DNA of 64,000 bases from Haloplasmataceae bacterium (GCA_029240795.1 JARDZP010000014.1:1-64000), one strand, 5' to 3'; counted from the stretch's first letter, positions 1 to 8,751 are shown. The notes: a model not told the origin generated them from the sequence alone. Program-made: numbers and translations.

Positions 1-17
1 TCTCGTCTGGACCGCCA
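1..17 (+). tRNA. tRNA-Asp, 3' end only
   Basis: Only the last bases of a tRNA lie in the window: the 3' strand of the T stem (2-6), the acceptor 3' strand CTGGACC (7-13), discriminator G (14) and encoded CCA (15-17). The G discriminator together with this acceptor strand is typical of bacterial tRNA-Asp. The anticodon is outside the window, so the identity is inferred. Confidence 0.7.
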
Positions 18-21
18 GTCT

Positions 22-97
22 GGTTCGGTAGCTCAGTCGGTAGAGCAAAGGACTGAAAATCCTTGTGTCGGCGGTTCGATTCCGCCCCGAACCACCA
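22..97 (+). tRNA. tRNA-Phe (GAA)
   Basis: A complete 76-nt cloverleaf. Acceptor strands GGTTCGG and CCGAACC pair fully. The anticodon loop reads CTGAAAA, giving anticodon GAA, and the T loop is TTCGATT. Discriminator A and CCA are encoded. It sits 4 nt after tRNA-Asp and 11 nt before tRNA-Gly, so the three are probably cotranscribed. Confidence 0.97.
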
Positions 98-108
98 TAA
101 TTTAAACT

Positions 109-182
109 GCGGGCGTAGTTTAATGGTAGAACCTCAGCCTTCCAAGCTGATTGTGAGAGTTCGATTCTCTTCGCCCGCTCCA
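109..182 (+). tRNA. tRNA-Gly (TCC)
   Basis: A 74-nt cloverleaf with acceptor GCGGGCG/CGCCCGC. The anticodon loop CTTCCAA gives anticodon TCC. Discriminator T and CCA are encoded. It is the last tRNA of the cluster and is followed 20 nt later by a rho-independent terminator. Confidence 0.97.
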
Positions 183-202
183 TGAAGAATATGTTTTATT
201 GG

Positions 203-229
203 GTATTAACTTTGGTTAATACTTTTTTA
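203..229 (+). terminator. Terminator of the tRNA cluster
   Basis: Perfect 8-bp stem GTATTAAC/GTTAATAC (203-210 and 215-222), 4-nt loop, followed by TTTTTT. It separates the tRNA operon from cdaA. Confidence 0.85.
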
Positions 230-297
230 TTTATTGTTTTATTGCCATTTTTTGTTAGTTTATAGTTTATAAAATTATGTAATTAAAATCAATTTTA

Positions 298-306
298 TGT
301 TATAAT
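298..306 (+). promoter_or_regulatory. Extended -10 promoter of the cdaA operon
   Basis: TGTTATAAT is an extended -10 (TGn plus consensus TATAAT). No clear -35 is visible. A start site near 313 would make the in-frame ATG at 316 almost leaderless, which supports a downstream start codon for cdaA. Confidence 0.6.
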
Positions 307-336
307 ATTAATAACATGTTTGTGGTGGTGAGCAAA

Positions 337-1137
337 TTGCTTGAATTAGATATATATTTTATTAATGTTGCTTTAGATTTTTTTGTAAAAGCTTTAGATT
401 TTATATTCTTATTTTTGATAATATATTCTACTCTTAAAATTTTAACTTTTTCATCAAGAATAATTAATATTATTAAAGGTATGTTATACCTTTTAATTAT
501 TTATTTCTTCTCAAATTTGCTAGATTTATATATTATGAATTTAGTTTTTAATTCCTTTATTGAATTTTGGCCAGTATTAATTGTTATTATTTTTACTCCT
601 GAAATAAGAATGATATTAGAACGAGTAGGTAGAAACTACGCTGGTAATAAAACAATTAATGTAGAAAAAGTTGGAAAAGATTATATTATTGAAGAATTAA
701 TAAAAACTACAGAATATTTATCAAAGCGAAGAATTGGTTCCTTAATTGCGATTGAACGTAATGAGTCTTTAGAAGATTTTATTAAGGAATCTACTCCATA
801 TAAAATTAGGGTATCGAGTGAAGTTTTAACCACTATATTTATCCCGAGTACACCAGTGCATGATGGTGCTGTCATTATTCGTGGTGAAAATATAATGTGT
901 GCTAGAGCCGTTTTACCTAATTGTAAAAATGAAGAGAAACTTCCTCCTAAAGTAGGAACTAGACATCGTGCTGCCCTAGGATTAAGCGAACAAACCGATG
1001 CTATTACAATTGTCGTATCAGAAGAGACTGGAAATTTATCTGTTGCTATGAATGGTAAATTAGACTATGGTATTACTAAAGAAAGTTTAAGACTTTATTT
1101 AGACAAATATATTATTACCAAGCCAACTAAGGACTAG
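337..1137 (+). CDS. cdaA: Diadenylate cyclase CdaA (membrane c-di-AMP synthase)
   Basis: Condenses two ATP into the second messenger c-di-AMP at the cytoplasmic face of the membrane. Three hydrophobic segments fill the first third of the protein. A DisA_N cyclase domain follows, with the catalytic DGA motif (about residues 176-178) in a PVHDGAVIIR context and the RHR motif (209-211). The frame is open from ATG 316, but the promoter -10 lies at 301-306. The GGTGG/GGTGAG stretch at 324-332 is placed to serve TTG 337, so I chose TTG (266 aa). ATG 316 or a GTG at 322-328 remain possible. It is the first gene of an operon with a 75-aa membrane protein and glmM, the usual Firmicute cdaA-cdaR-glmM arrangement, in which c-di-AMP level is tied to wall precursor supply. 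Confidence 0.93.
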   Translation: MLELDIYFINVALDFFVKALDFIFLFLIIYSTLKILTFSSRIINIIKGMLYLLIIYFFSNLLDLYIMNLVFNSFIEFWPVLIVIIFTPEIRMILERVGRNYAGNKTINVEKVGKDYIIEELIKTTEYLSKRRIGSLIAIERNESLEDFIKESTPYKIRVSSEVLTTIFIPSTPVHDGAVIIRGENIMCARAVLPNCKNEEKLPPKVGTRHRAALGLSEQTDAITIVVSEETGNLSVAMNGKLDYGITKESLRLYLDKYIITKPTKD

Positions 1138-1146
1138 GAGGGTACT

Positions 1147-1374
1147 ATGGGAAATAAGTTCGTTAATGTATTAGTAAATATGGTAAAAATGCCATATATA
1201 TTTTCCTTATATTTACTAATCATGTTTTTTTCTTTATTTGTTCCTTCTAAAATTATTTCTAAAATAATTAATATTGAGTTTGTGGAAAATAACATTAACT
1301 TCTTTTTTAATAATAGTTTCTACCTTAAATTTATAGCTTTAATCATTACCGTTATAATATATATATACAATTAA
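1147..1374 (+). CDS. Small membrane protein in the cdaR position
   Basis: A 75-aa protein with two strongly hydrophobic segments (about residues 15-33 and 55-74) and no recognisable domain. A strong AGGAGGG ribosome binding site overlaps the cdaA stop, and glmM starts 15 nt downstream, so it is translated as part of the operon. In most Firmicutes this slot holds CdaR, a protein of several hundred residues with one N-terminal helix and extracytoplasmic YbbR domains. No YbbR domain is present here. It may be a stripped-down CdaR remnant or an unrelated regulator of CdaA. The function is not known from sequence. Confidence 0.75.
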   Translation: MGNKFVNVLVNMVKMPYIFSLYLLIMFFSLFVPSKIISKIINIEFVENNINFFFNNSFYLKFIALIITVIIYIYN

Positions 1375-1389
1375 CTGGAGGTAAACTGA

Positions 1390-2721
1390 ATGAAAAAATA
1401 TTTTGGAACTGATGGTATTAGGGGAGTAGCTAATTTAACATTAACACCCGAACTTAGTTTTAAATTAGGTAGAGTACTAGGTCATGTACTAAAGAATAAT
1501 AATAATAATGTTAATATATTAATAGGAAGAGATACAAGAATTTCCGGAGAATTATTAGAACATGCTTTAATATCTGGATTGTTGTCAATTGGAGCTCATG
1601 TAATGCGTTTAGGAGTAGTATCTACACCAGCTGTAGCATATTTAACAAAATCTTTAAATGCATCAGCAGGGATAATGATTTCTGCATCACATAATCCATA
1701 TCCTGACAATGGAATTAAAATATTTGGTTCAAATGGATATAAATTAACTGATGAAGTAGAAATTGAAATCGAACGCTTAATTGATAGCGAAGACACATTA
1801 GAAAGAGTAATAAATGAAAAAGTTGGTGTTGTTGAAAACTATTTCGAAGGATTACATAAATATTTAGCTTTTTTACAAAAGACTGTAAACAATTCTTTCG
1901 AAAATCTTAAAATCGCAATTGATTGCGCTAATGGTGCTACATCTAATCTCGCTCCACATTTATTTGTTAATTTAGGTGCAGAAGTATTGTTAATTAATAA
2001 TACTCCAAATGGTACAAATATTAATGTAAATTGTGGTTCCACTCATATTTCTTCATTACAAAAATTTGTTTTAGAAAAAGGTGCTGATTTAGGTCTCGCA
2101 TTTGATGGTGATGGTGATCGATTAATTGTTGTTGATAATTTAGGTGAAGTTATCGATGGTGATTATTTATTATATATAATCGGAAAATATTTAAAAGAAA
2201 CCGGAAAATTAAAACAAGATACTATTGTTACTACTGTTATGAGTAATATTGGATTTTTTAAAGCTATTTCGGATATTGGTATTCAGAGTGTTAAGACAAA
2301 TGTTGGTGATCGATATGTCTTGGAAGAAATGTTAAAGAATGATTTCACTTTAGGTGGGGAACAATCAGGACACATTATCTATTTAGATTATTGTACAACA
2401 GGTGATGGATTGCTTACCGCAATACAGTTAATAAATATTCTAGTAGAGAAAAACCAAAAATTATCAGAATTAAAACAAGGCATGAAAACTTATCCACAAG
2501 TACTAAAAAATATTAATGTTAATGATAAACATGCTGTTTTAAAAAACGAAGAATTACTAATATTAATCAAAAGAATTGAAAATGATTTAGGAACAAATGG
2601 AAGAATTCTTGTAAGAGCTTCAGGAACTGAACAATTAGTTAGAGTTATGGTTGAAGCGGAAAATAATGAAATCTGTGAAAAGCATGCAAATGAAGTTATT
2701 GATTTTATTAAACAAATTTAA
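1390..2721 (+). CDS. glmM: Phosphoglucosamine mutase GlmM
   Basis: Interconverts glucosamine-6-phosphate and glucosamine-1-phosphate, the entry step to UDP-GlcNAc for peptidoglycan. It is 443 aa, the normal length for the family. N-terminal FGTDGIRG, the active-site phosphoserine loop ASHNP (Ser about 100), the metal-binding DGDGDR loop (from Asp 239) and the C-terminal phosphate-binding RASGTE motif are all present. The start follows CTGGAGGT with good spacing. It is the last gene of the cdaA operon and is followed by a clear terminator. GlmM is known to bind and inhibit CdaA in Bacillus and Lactococcus, so the pairing is functionally meaningful. Confidence 0.97.
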   Translation: MKKYFGTDGIRGVANLTLTPELSFKLGRVLGHVLKNNNNNVNILIGRDTRISGELLEHALISGLLSIGAHVMRLGVVSTPAVAYLTKSLNASAGIMISASHNPYPDNGIKIFGSNGYKLTDEVEIEIERLIDSEDTLERVINEKVGVVENYFEGLHKYLAFLQKTVNNSFENLKIAIDCANGATSNLAPHLFVNLGAEVLLINNTPNGTNINVNCGSTHISSLQKFVLEKGADLGLAFDGDGDRLIVVDNLGEVIDGDYLLYIIGKYLKETGKLKQDTIVTTVMSNIGFFKAISDIGIQSVKTNVGDRYVLEEMLKNDFTLGGEQSGHIIYLDYCTTGDGLLTAIQLINILVEKNQKLSELKQGMKTYPQVLKNINVNDKHAVLKNEELLILIKRIENDLGTNGRILVRASGTEQLVRVMVEAENNEICEKHANEVIDFIKQI

Positions 2722-2730
2722 TTATAAGTT

Positions 2731-2763
2731 AAGCAAGTATGAAAAAAATACTTGCTTTTTTTA
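2731..2763 (+). terminator. Terminator after glmM
   Basis: Perfect 10-bp stem AAGCAAGTAT/ATACTTGCTT (2731-2740 and 2748-2757), 7-nt loop, then a T tract. Ends the cdaA-glmM operon. Confidence 0.9.
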
Positions 2764-2826
2764 TTTATTTGTCAAAAATAATTTTTTTTTGAATATACTT
2801 AATTTGAGTAAGTAAAGGGTGAGATT

Positions 2827-3585
2827 ATGTTTGAAATAAATAATATGAAAATAAATCTAAATATAACTGGAAGTGGTAAGCAAGATATAATTCTTCTTCA
2901 TGGTTGGGGACACAGTATAGAAGCATTTAAACAAGTGCAATCACATCTCGAAAAAAACTTCAAAATATATAGTGTTGACTTACCTGGTTTTGGAATGAGT
3001 GATAAACCTCCTTATCCTTTTAACACTGAAGATTATGCAAATGTAATTAATGATGTAATTAAACATTTTAGAATTAATAAACCAATAATAATTGGTCATT
3101 CATTTGGTGGTAGAGTATCGATAAAATATGTTTCCAAGTACAATAACATAAAAAAGTTAGTATTAATAGATAGTGCCGGAATTGTTAATAAAAAGACTTA
3201 TAAATATTACATTAAGGTATATTACTTTAAATTATTAAAAAGAATATTTTCATTACCAATTCTAAAAAAATATAAAAACAAAGTATTAGGTAAACACGGT
3301 TCTAGTGATTATAAAAATGCTGATGAATTAATGAAAAAGATTCTTGTAAAAGTAGTAAGTGAGGACTTAAGGAATGATCTGTTAAATATAAAATGCCCAA
3401 CTTTGTTAGTATGGGGAAGAAATGATACAGCAACTCCCTTAAGTGATGCGTATACAATGGAGAACTTATTAATTGATGCTGGTCTTGTAATAATAGAAAA
3501 TGCTGGTCATTTTTCGTATTTAGAAAATTTAGGTTTATTTTTAAAAGTATTAGATTCTTTCTTTATAGATGATTTAAAAATGTAG
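2827..3585 (+). CDS. Alpha/beta hydrolase
   Basis: A 252-aa cytosolic hydrolase with no signal peptide. Visible features are the oxyanion HGWG motif (25-28), the nucleophile elbow GHSFGG (Ser 92), the acid Asp 200 in GRNDTATP and His 228 in AGHFSYLE, which together make a complete catalytic triad. The substrate cannot be read from sequence. Closest in feel are MhpC/BioH-like esterases. It is followed 11 nt later by the MurF-like gene and then ddl, which suggests a three-gene unit. The link to wall synthesis is context only. Confidence 0.85.
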   Translation: MFEINNMKINLNITGSGKQDIILLHGWGHSIEAFKQVQSHLEKNFKIYSVDLPGFGMSDKPPYPFNTEDYANVINDVIKHFRINKPIIIGHSFGGRVSIKYVSKYNNIKKLVLIDSAGIVNKKTYKYYIKVYYFKLLKRIFSLPILKKYKNKVLGKHGSSDYKNADELMKKILVKVVSEDLRNDLLNIKCPTLLVWGRNDTATPLSDAYTMENLLIDAGLVIIENAGHFSYLENLGLFLKVLDSFFIDDLKM

Positions 3586-3596
3586 GGAGGTAGGCT

Positions 3597-5198
3597 ATGA
3601 GTGTGATTTATTATTTAACCCTAATTTTAACTTCTTTATTATATATTTATATAAGTATAAGAAGATATGTTCATAGTTGTTTTATTATGCAACTTGAACA
3701 TTATAGTATAAATAAATTTTTTAAATGGTTGATGAACAATAAGGTAAATAAGAAACTTATATTACCAGTTATTTCTTCATTAATAAATATAATAATTGTA
3801 TTTGCTTTTGATGTAAATTTATTTACCATATTTATTCAATTAATATTAGGATTACTAACTATACCTTATATAAAATATAAACATGAAAAAAAGAAATTTG
3901 TTTTAACAAACAGAGTTAAGAGAATTTTTGTAACAAGTATCGTTTTAATAGGGATCATTCTATCTTTAATCTACTTTATTATGAATAAGAGTGCCAATAT
4001 GGGTATAATTTTATTTACAAGTTTATTAATTATTAATTTTTTAGTTTTTGATTTAATGTTACTTGCTTTTTTAACATTAATTCCGATTGAAAAATATATT
4101 CAAAATAAATTTATAAAACTTGCCAAAGCAAAACTCTTAACGAATAGTAAACTTAAAGTAGTTGCTATAACAGGTAGTTATGGTAAAACTTCAACTAAAT
4201 TTGTCTTAAACGATATACTAAGTAAAGCATTTAACGTGTGCGTAACTCCTAACTCTTTTAATACACCAATGGGAGTAACAACAACTGTTAATAATAAATT
4301 AAGAAATATTGATGAAATATTTATTTGTGAGATGGGTGCCTGTAAAAAAGGAGAAATAAAAGAATTATGTGATATTGTAGATCCTAAAATAGGTATTTTA
4401 ACAAGTATTGGTCCACAACATTTAGAATCTTTTGGTAGTATAAAAAATATCATTAATACTAAATTTGAACTAATTGAGTCATTGCCAAGTGAAGGTGCTG
4501 CTATACTTAATTATGACAATTACTACATTAGAAATTATCATATAAAAAATAATGTTCAAGTCTTAACATATGGTATTGAACAATCAAATGTTATGTATCA
4601 AGCGATAAATATTCATTATGGAACATTTGGTTCTACGTTTGAGGTAGTTTTCCCCAACAAGGATCGTTATTTATTTAAAACAAAATTATTAGGAAAACAT
4701 AGTATCTATAATATTTTAGCCGGAATAGTTACTGCTGATTACTTTAAGTTAAATATGAAAATAGTTGCAACTACCATTGAACAATTAACAACTGTAGAAC
4801 ATCGATTGCAATTAATTAATTTTAAAAACTATAATATTATAGATGATTCTTTCAACGCAAACATTGAAGGAGTAAGCAATGCCATTGATATTTTGAATCA
4901 TTTTGAAACAAAAAAGATTATCATAACACCAGGTATGATTGAACTTGGTCAATCACAATATGAACATAATTATTTTTTTGGGGAAAAGATTGCCGGGGTA
5001 TGCGATTATATCGTGTTGGTTGGTAAAAATCAAACTAAACCTATTTTTAATGCTTTAAGTGATTCATTATATCCAGAAAATCAAATATTTGTTACCAATG
5101 ATTTCAAAGAAGGTATGCAACATATTCTTAATACATTTAAAGAAAACTTTACAGTATTAATTGAAAATGATCTACCTGATAATTACAATGAAAATTAA
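3597..5198 (+). CDS. murF: MurF-like Mur ligase with an N-terminal membrane region
   Basis: Probable UDP-MurNAc-tripeptide:D-Ala-D-Ala ligase, adding the terminal dipeptide to the wall precursor. The ATP-binding loop GSYGKTST (193-200) is followed by a TPNSFNTPMG substrate loop, an EMGA metal-ligand segment, and DDSFNAN and ENDLPDNY near the C-terminus, all MurF-like. At 533 aa it is longer than ordinary MurF (about 450). The first 190 residues are not a soluble MurF N-domain but carry about five hydrophobic segments. Membrane-fused MurF relatives of this kind occur in other Firmicutes. The gene immediately downstream makes the D-Ala-D-Ala substrate, which supports the assignment. A divergent Mur ligase acting on another substrate is the main alternative. 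Confidence 0.85.
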   Translation: MSVIYYLTLILTSLLYIYISIRRYVHSCFIMQLEHYSINKFFKWLMNNKVNKKLILPVISSLINIIIVFAFDVNLFTIFIQLILGLLTIPYIKYKHEKKKFVLTNRVKRIFVTSIVLIGIILSLIYFIMNKSANMGIILFTSLLIINFLVFDLMLLAFLTLIPIEKYIQNKFIKLAKAKLLTNSKLKVVAITGSYGKTSTKFVLNDILSKAFNVCVTPNSFNTPMGVTTTVNNKLRNIDEIFICEMGACKKGEIKELCDIVDPKIGILTSIGPQHLESFGSIKNIINTKFELIESLPSEGAAILNYDNYYIRNYHIKNNVQVLTYGIEQSNVMYQAINIHYGTFGSTFEVVFPNKDRYLFKTKLLGKHSIYNILAGIVTADYFKLNMKIVATTIEQLTTVEHRLQLINFKNYNIIDDSFNANIEGVSNAIDILNHFETKKIIITPGMIELGQSQYEHNYFFGEKIAGVCDYIVLVGKNQTKPIFNALSDSLYPENQIFVTNDFKEGMQHILNTFKENFTVLIENDLPDNYNEN

Positions 5199-5216
5199 AG
5201 AGGGTGAATTTAAACA

Positions 5217-6383
5217 ATGAGTTTAAATATAGGTGTAGTATTTGGGGGAAAGTCAGTTGAGCATGAAGTATCGATTATTTCAGCCCTTCAAATGATTGAA
5301 AATATTGATAAAGAAGCGTTTGTTCCAATACCAATTTATTTATCAAAAAATAATGATTTCTATTATCATGAAGATATGGATAAAGTGGATTTTTTTAAGG
5401 ATTTAAAATCTATTGAAAAGACTGCAAAAAAGGTAACTTATATTAAACAAAGTAATGGTGTGCAATTAATGGAAGTATCTAAAAAACAATTTAAAAGACT
5501 ATTTGATTTAGATGTTATTTTTTTAGTAGTCCATGGAACTGGTTGTGAAGATGGAACATTATCTGCTTATTTTGAAATGTTAAACATTCCATACGTTGGA
5601 AGTAATATTTTATCATCTGCAATTAATCAAAATAAATGGAAAATGAAACAAATATTAGATAATAATCAAATTCCAACAGTTCGTTATTTTGGATTTTATG
5701 ATCATGACTATTATCAAAACGAAGAGTATATTATTAATTCGTGTGAGGAAATTGGCTACCCATTAATAGTTAAACCAGCATCTTTAGGTTCTAGTGTTGG
5801 TATAACAAAATGTAAAGATAGAGATTCATTAAATCACGCTATTATTACCGCATTACAGTATGATATGGAAATAGTAGTTGAGGAATCAATTCAAAACTTG
5901 ATGGAATTAAATTGTGCAGTATTAGGAAATTATGCAACACAAGTTGCATCTGCGGTAGAAAAAGTAATGCAAAAGGATGAAATTTTAAGTTATAAAGATA
6001 AATATTTAAGTGGGGATAGAAATACAAAAGGTATTGTGAATACGAATCGTGAATTACCTGCTAATATACCTGTAGAATTAAATTTTGAAGTACAATCATT
6101 GGCTAAACTAGTCTTTAAAATAATTGGAGGTAATGGTGTATCGCGAATTGATTTTTTATACGATAAAGATATAAATAAATTATATGTTAATGAAATAAAC
6201 ACAATTCCTGGTTCATTATCTTTTTATTTATGGCAAATAAACAATTTATCTTATAAAGAATTAATTAATAAATTAATTGAATTAGCAATTGAGAAATATC
6301 GAGAAAAGGAAACTAAGATATTCACATATGAGACTAATATTTTATCAATACCAATAAATTTTACTAAAGGAAAATTAAAATAA
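5217..6383 (+). CDS. ddl: D-alanine--D-alanine ligase (Ddl family)
   Basis: An ATP-grasp ligase joining two D-Ala residues, which feeds the MurF-like enzyme encoded 18 nt upstream. The 388-aa sequence begins with VVFGGKSVEHEVS, the N-domain signature, and has the PASLGSSVGI ATP-grasp loop and a metal-binding EINT segment near the C-terminus. The residues after EINT read IPGSLSFYLW rather than the LPGFT form of well-studied Ddl and VanA enzymes. Clostridial Ddl-like proteins with this variant are known, but the second substrate (D-Ala, D-Ser or D-Lac) cannot be decided by eye. The start follows AGAGGGTG. A strong terminator closes the unit. Confidence 0.92.
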   Translation: MSLNIGVVFGGKSVEHEVSIISALQMIENIDKEAFVPIPIYLSKNNDFYYHEDMDKVDFFKDLKSIEKTAKKVTYIKQSNGVQLMEVSKKQFKRLFDLDVIFLVVHGTGCEDGTLSAYFEMLNIPYVGSNILSSAINQNKWKMKQILDNNQIPTVRYFGFYDHDYYQNEEYIINSCEEIGYPLIVKPASLGSSVGITKCKDRDSLNHAIITALQYDMEIVVEESIQNLMELNCAVLGNYATQVASAVEKVMQKDEILSYKDKYLSGDRNTKGIVNTNRELPANIPVELNFEVQSLAKLVFKIIGGNGVSRIDFLYDKDINKLYVNEINTIPGSLSFYLWQINNLSYKELINKLIELAIEKYREKETKIFTYETNILSIPINFTKGKLK

Positions 6384-6385
6384 TA

Positions 6386-6436
6386 AAAATCAAAAGAGGT
6401 ATAGTATACGTACCTCTTTTGATTTTATTCTTTTTT
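6386..6436 (+). terminator. Terminator after ddl
   Basis: Perfect 16-bp stem (6386-6401 with 6411-6426), 9-nt loop, followed by a T-rich stretch ending TTTTTT. Confidence 0.93.
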
Positions 6437-6460
6437 ACTAGTGGTAATTTTTTCTTGAGA

Positions 6461-6489
6461 TTAACATTGACTATTATATATGTTACAAT
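6461..6489 (+). promoter_or_regulatory. Promoter of the 134-aa membrane protein gene
   Basis: TTAACA (6461-6466), 17-nt spacer, TACAAT (6484-6489), with an extended -10 TG at 6481-6482. The gene starts 24 nt downstream with a GTGGAGG ribosome binding site. Confidence 0.6.
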
Positions 6490-6512
6490 AATATTGAAGT
6501 GGAGGATTCAAA

Positions 6513-6917
6513 ATGCGCAAATATAATAAGAAAATATTAACAGCATTAGTAGTTGCTTATAAAAAAGGAATTATTAATCGAAAACCTCTTAATCGGTGGC
6601 TAAATATTGATAAGATCTTTAATAGAATTATCAAGTATTTATGTTACCTTGTTTTATATTTATTTCTTTTTTTAATTTTTGATAGTAAAGCATTTATTTA
6701 CTTTAAAATGGATGAAACAGTTATTATAAGTGGGTATATCATTGAAAAGTCTAAAATCGTATCTGGCTTTGTATTGGGTATTATGGCATTAAATTTTTAT
6801 AAACTTATCGTATATTTGAATCAAGTATTTATTGTAAAAAAGGCAATGAAAATATATAATGGTGAAGAATTCAACATTGAACAATTAAATAATATTACTT
6901 ATAAAATACATGTTTAG
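6513..6917 (+). CDS. Hypothetical membrane protein, 134 aa
   Basis: Not recognised. A basic N-terminus of about 40 residues is followed by two hydrophobic segments (about 42-62 and 82-105) and a short cytoplasmic-type tail. It has its own promoter, a GGAGG site and terminators on both sides, so it is a real single-gene transcript. No known motif was seen. Confidence 0.75.
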   Translation: MRKYNKKILTALVVAYKKGIINRKPLNRWLNIDKIFNRIIKYLCYLVLYLFLFLIFDSKAFIYFKMDETVIISGYIIEKSKIVSGFVLGIMALNFYKLIVYLNQVFIVKKAMKIYNGEEFNIEQLNNITYKIHV

Positions 6918-6930
6918 ATATATTAAAAGT

Positions 6931-6974
6931 AAATAACCTTGTAAACAATTTTGTGTTTACAAGGTTATTTTTTA
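6931..6974. terminator. Bidirectional terminator between convergent genes
   Basis: Perfect 16-bp inverted repeat (6931-6946 with 6955-6970), T tract on the plus strand and T-rich flank on the minus strand. It serves the 134-aa gene and the convergent clpP. Confidence 0.9.
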
Positions 6975-7550
6975 TTTTGTGATTATCTTATCGATGAGTC
7001 CATATTTTAAGGCATCTTCAGCAAACATGAAATAATCACGTTCTGTATCACGCTCAATAACTTCAATAGGTTGATTAGTATTTTCAGAAAGAATTTGATT
7101 TAATTTTGATCTTATCTTGATAATTCTTTCAGCAGCAATTCTAATTTCGGTAGCTTGCCCTTGAGCTCCCCCTAGTGGTTGGTGGATCATGATTTCACTA
7201 TTTGGAAGTGCATATCTTTTTCCTTTTGCTCCGCATGATAACAAAAATGCTCCCATTGATGCAGCCATACCTACACAGATTGTGCACACATCTGGTTTGA
7301 TATAGTTCATTGTATCAAATATAGCCATTCCCGAAGTGATAGATCCACCTGGGCTATTAATATATATTTGGATGTCTTTTTCATTATCTTCACTAGCTAG
7401 AAACAGCAATTGTGCGATAATACTATTGGATACTTGATCATTTATTTCTCCACTAAGCATAATAATACGATCTTTTAGTAATCTTGAATATATATCATAC
7501 GCTCTTTCACCTTTACCAGTTTGTTCAATGACAGTTGGTACTAAGTTCAT
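6972..7550 (-). CDS. clpP: ATP-dependent Clp protease proteolytic subunit
   Basis: Serine peptidase that forms the double-heptamer chamber served by ClpX/ClpC. The frame extends upstream to 7574, but ATG 7550 has an AAAGGAGGA site at the right distance and gives the canonical start [11 protein letters not shown], so the protein is 192 aa. The catalytic triad is Ser 98 (GMAASMGA), His 123 (MIHQP) and Asp 172 (TERDYFM). It is alone in its transcript, divergent from an XRE-type regulator. No CtsR box (tandem GGTCAAA) was seen upstream. Confidence 0.97.
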   Translation of the reverse strand: MNLVPTVIEQTGKGERAYDIYSRLLKDRIIMLSGEINDQVSNSIIAQLLFLASEDNEKDIQIYINSPGGSITSGMAIFDTMNYIKPDVCTICVGMAASMGAFLLSCGAKGKRYALPNSEIMIHQPLGGAQGQATEIRIAAERIIKIRSKLNQILSENTNQPIEVIERDTERDYFMFAEDALKYGLIDKIITK

Positions 7551-7658
7551 AAAATGTCCTCCTTTTATTTCCAATTATTTAAATTCTAACATGAATGATA
7601 CAAAACAACAAATGAAAAAAATGTAAAAAAAGCGAAAAAAATCAATAAAAGTTAAAAT

Positions 7659-7680
7659 AAACATTTATTTATAAATGTTT
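7659..7680. repeat. Inverted repeat in the clpP leader
   Basis: AAACATTTAT and ATAAATGTTT separated by TT form a perfect 10-bp inverted repeat between the clpP -10 and the clpP start. It could be a protein-binding site or a leader hairpin. It has no adjacent T tract strong enough to call a terminator with confidence. Confidence 0.5.
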
Positions 7681-7711
7681 TTAATAATATTGAGCAAAGT
7701 AGTTTACACTT

Positions 7712-7720
7712 ATTATAACA
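7712..7720 (-). promoter_or_regulatory. Extended -10 promoter of clpP
   Basis: On the minus strand this reads TGTTATAAT. It would give a leader of about 155 nt before clpP. No good -35 at 17 nt was seen. Confidence 0.5.
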
Positions 7721-7742
7721 CTTATAAATTTCTGCAACCTAG

Positions 7743-7770
7743 TTGACATAAAAAATATAATTGATATAAT
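7743..7770 (+). promoter_or_regulatory. Promoter of the XRE regulator gene
   Basis: TTGACA (7743-7748), 16-nt spacer, TATAAT (7765-7770), an essentially consensus sigma-A promoter 29 nt before the ATG. It lies back to back with the clpP promoter. Confidence 0.85.
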
Positions 7771-7798
7771 TATCATAAAGGTATTTATAGGTGATATT

Positions 7799-8518
7799 AT
7801 GAGTAGAGATTTAAGAGAGATAATTAAAAAAGTAGGAATCACACAACAAGAACTAGCAGATTATTTAGGAATTACAAGGCAATATTTAAATAACTATTTA
7901 GATGAATGTTTAGAAGAACCTAAACTTCCGCAAAAATATATTGAAAATATTATGTTTTTATTTGAAGTTAAAACGAGAGACGAACTTTTCGATGAAAATT
8001 TTAATCGAACTGCTAAGGTAATAAAAAGAAGAATAAGTGTAATAAAATCAACAAAAGAAAGTATTGATAATCTTTTTAATATTGAACATGAAAAGAAAAT
8101 TGAATTATTTAAAATTGTTGAAAATTTTCAATATCTAGCTTCTCTCGATAAGGACTTACTAGAATCATTTGCGATATTATTAGAAAATATTGTAAAAGAA
8201 CCTAATTATCAAGCATTAATAAGTTATGTTGGGAAGAAATACTTAATTATAGACTTTAATGATGAACGCTTCAATAATGACGCTATTAAAAGTAGAGAAG
8301 CTTTACTTCATAATATTTTAGATAAAAAAGAGTTTAATTTTAATGATTATAAAGATTTATATGAAGAATTTATAAATAGTACAAAGAAACAAGATAATAT
8401 AGATATAGAGGCATTAAAACAATCATTAAGTGACTTGGGGTATAATAATTTATCACAAAAGGATGTAGTTGATCTGTTGAAAAAATATAATCAATTAAAA
8501 AATACTGAGAAAGAGTAA
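7799..8518 (+). CDS. XRE-family HTH protein with a long helical C-terminus
   Basis: 239 aa. Residues 5-50 form a clear XRE helix-turn-helix (ITQQELADYLGITRQYLNNYL), unusually close to the N-terminus. The remainder is helical and charged without a recognised domain. Its strong promoter is divergent from clpP, so it may control itself and perhaps clpP, but this is inference. The ligand and regulon are unknown. It is not related by eye to the three regulators at 21-25 kb. Confidence 0.8.
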   Translation: MSRDLREIIKKVGITQQELADYLGITRQYLNNYLDECLEEPKLPQKYIENIMFLFEVKTRDELFDENFNRTAKVIKRRISVIKSTKESIDNLFNIEHEKKIELFKIVENFQYLASLDKDLLESFAILLENIVKEPNYQALISYVGKKYLIIDFNDERFNNDAIKSREALLHNILDKKEFNFNDYKDLYEEFINSTKKQDNIDIEALKQSLSDLGYNNLSQKDVVDLLKKYNQLKNTEKE

Positions 8519-8751
8519 TTTTGATAAATACTGCTTTAGTGATTGATTTTGATTGAAAAATATTTTTGAAAAAATGATAAAGCTAAATTTGATATTTTTG
8601 TACTTGATCATAATTGTTCGAATTCATAATTTTCGAAAAAAGACATTTTTCTTTGAAAGTAAAGTTTTCTAAAAATAAGAATAAATTACTCATCTATATT
8701 TAGATGTTTTTAAATAGAAAATCATATTTCTTGTTTATATTAATTATTATT

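Noticed and set aside
316-336. ATG 316 as the start of cdaA
   Set aside because: It lies about 3 nt after the predicted transcription start and has no ribosome binding site. TTG 337 fits the GGTGG/GGTGAG stretch better.
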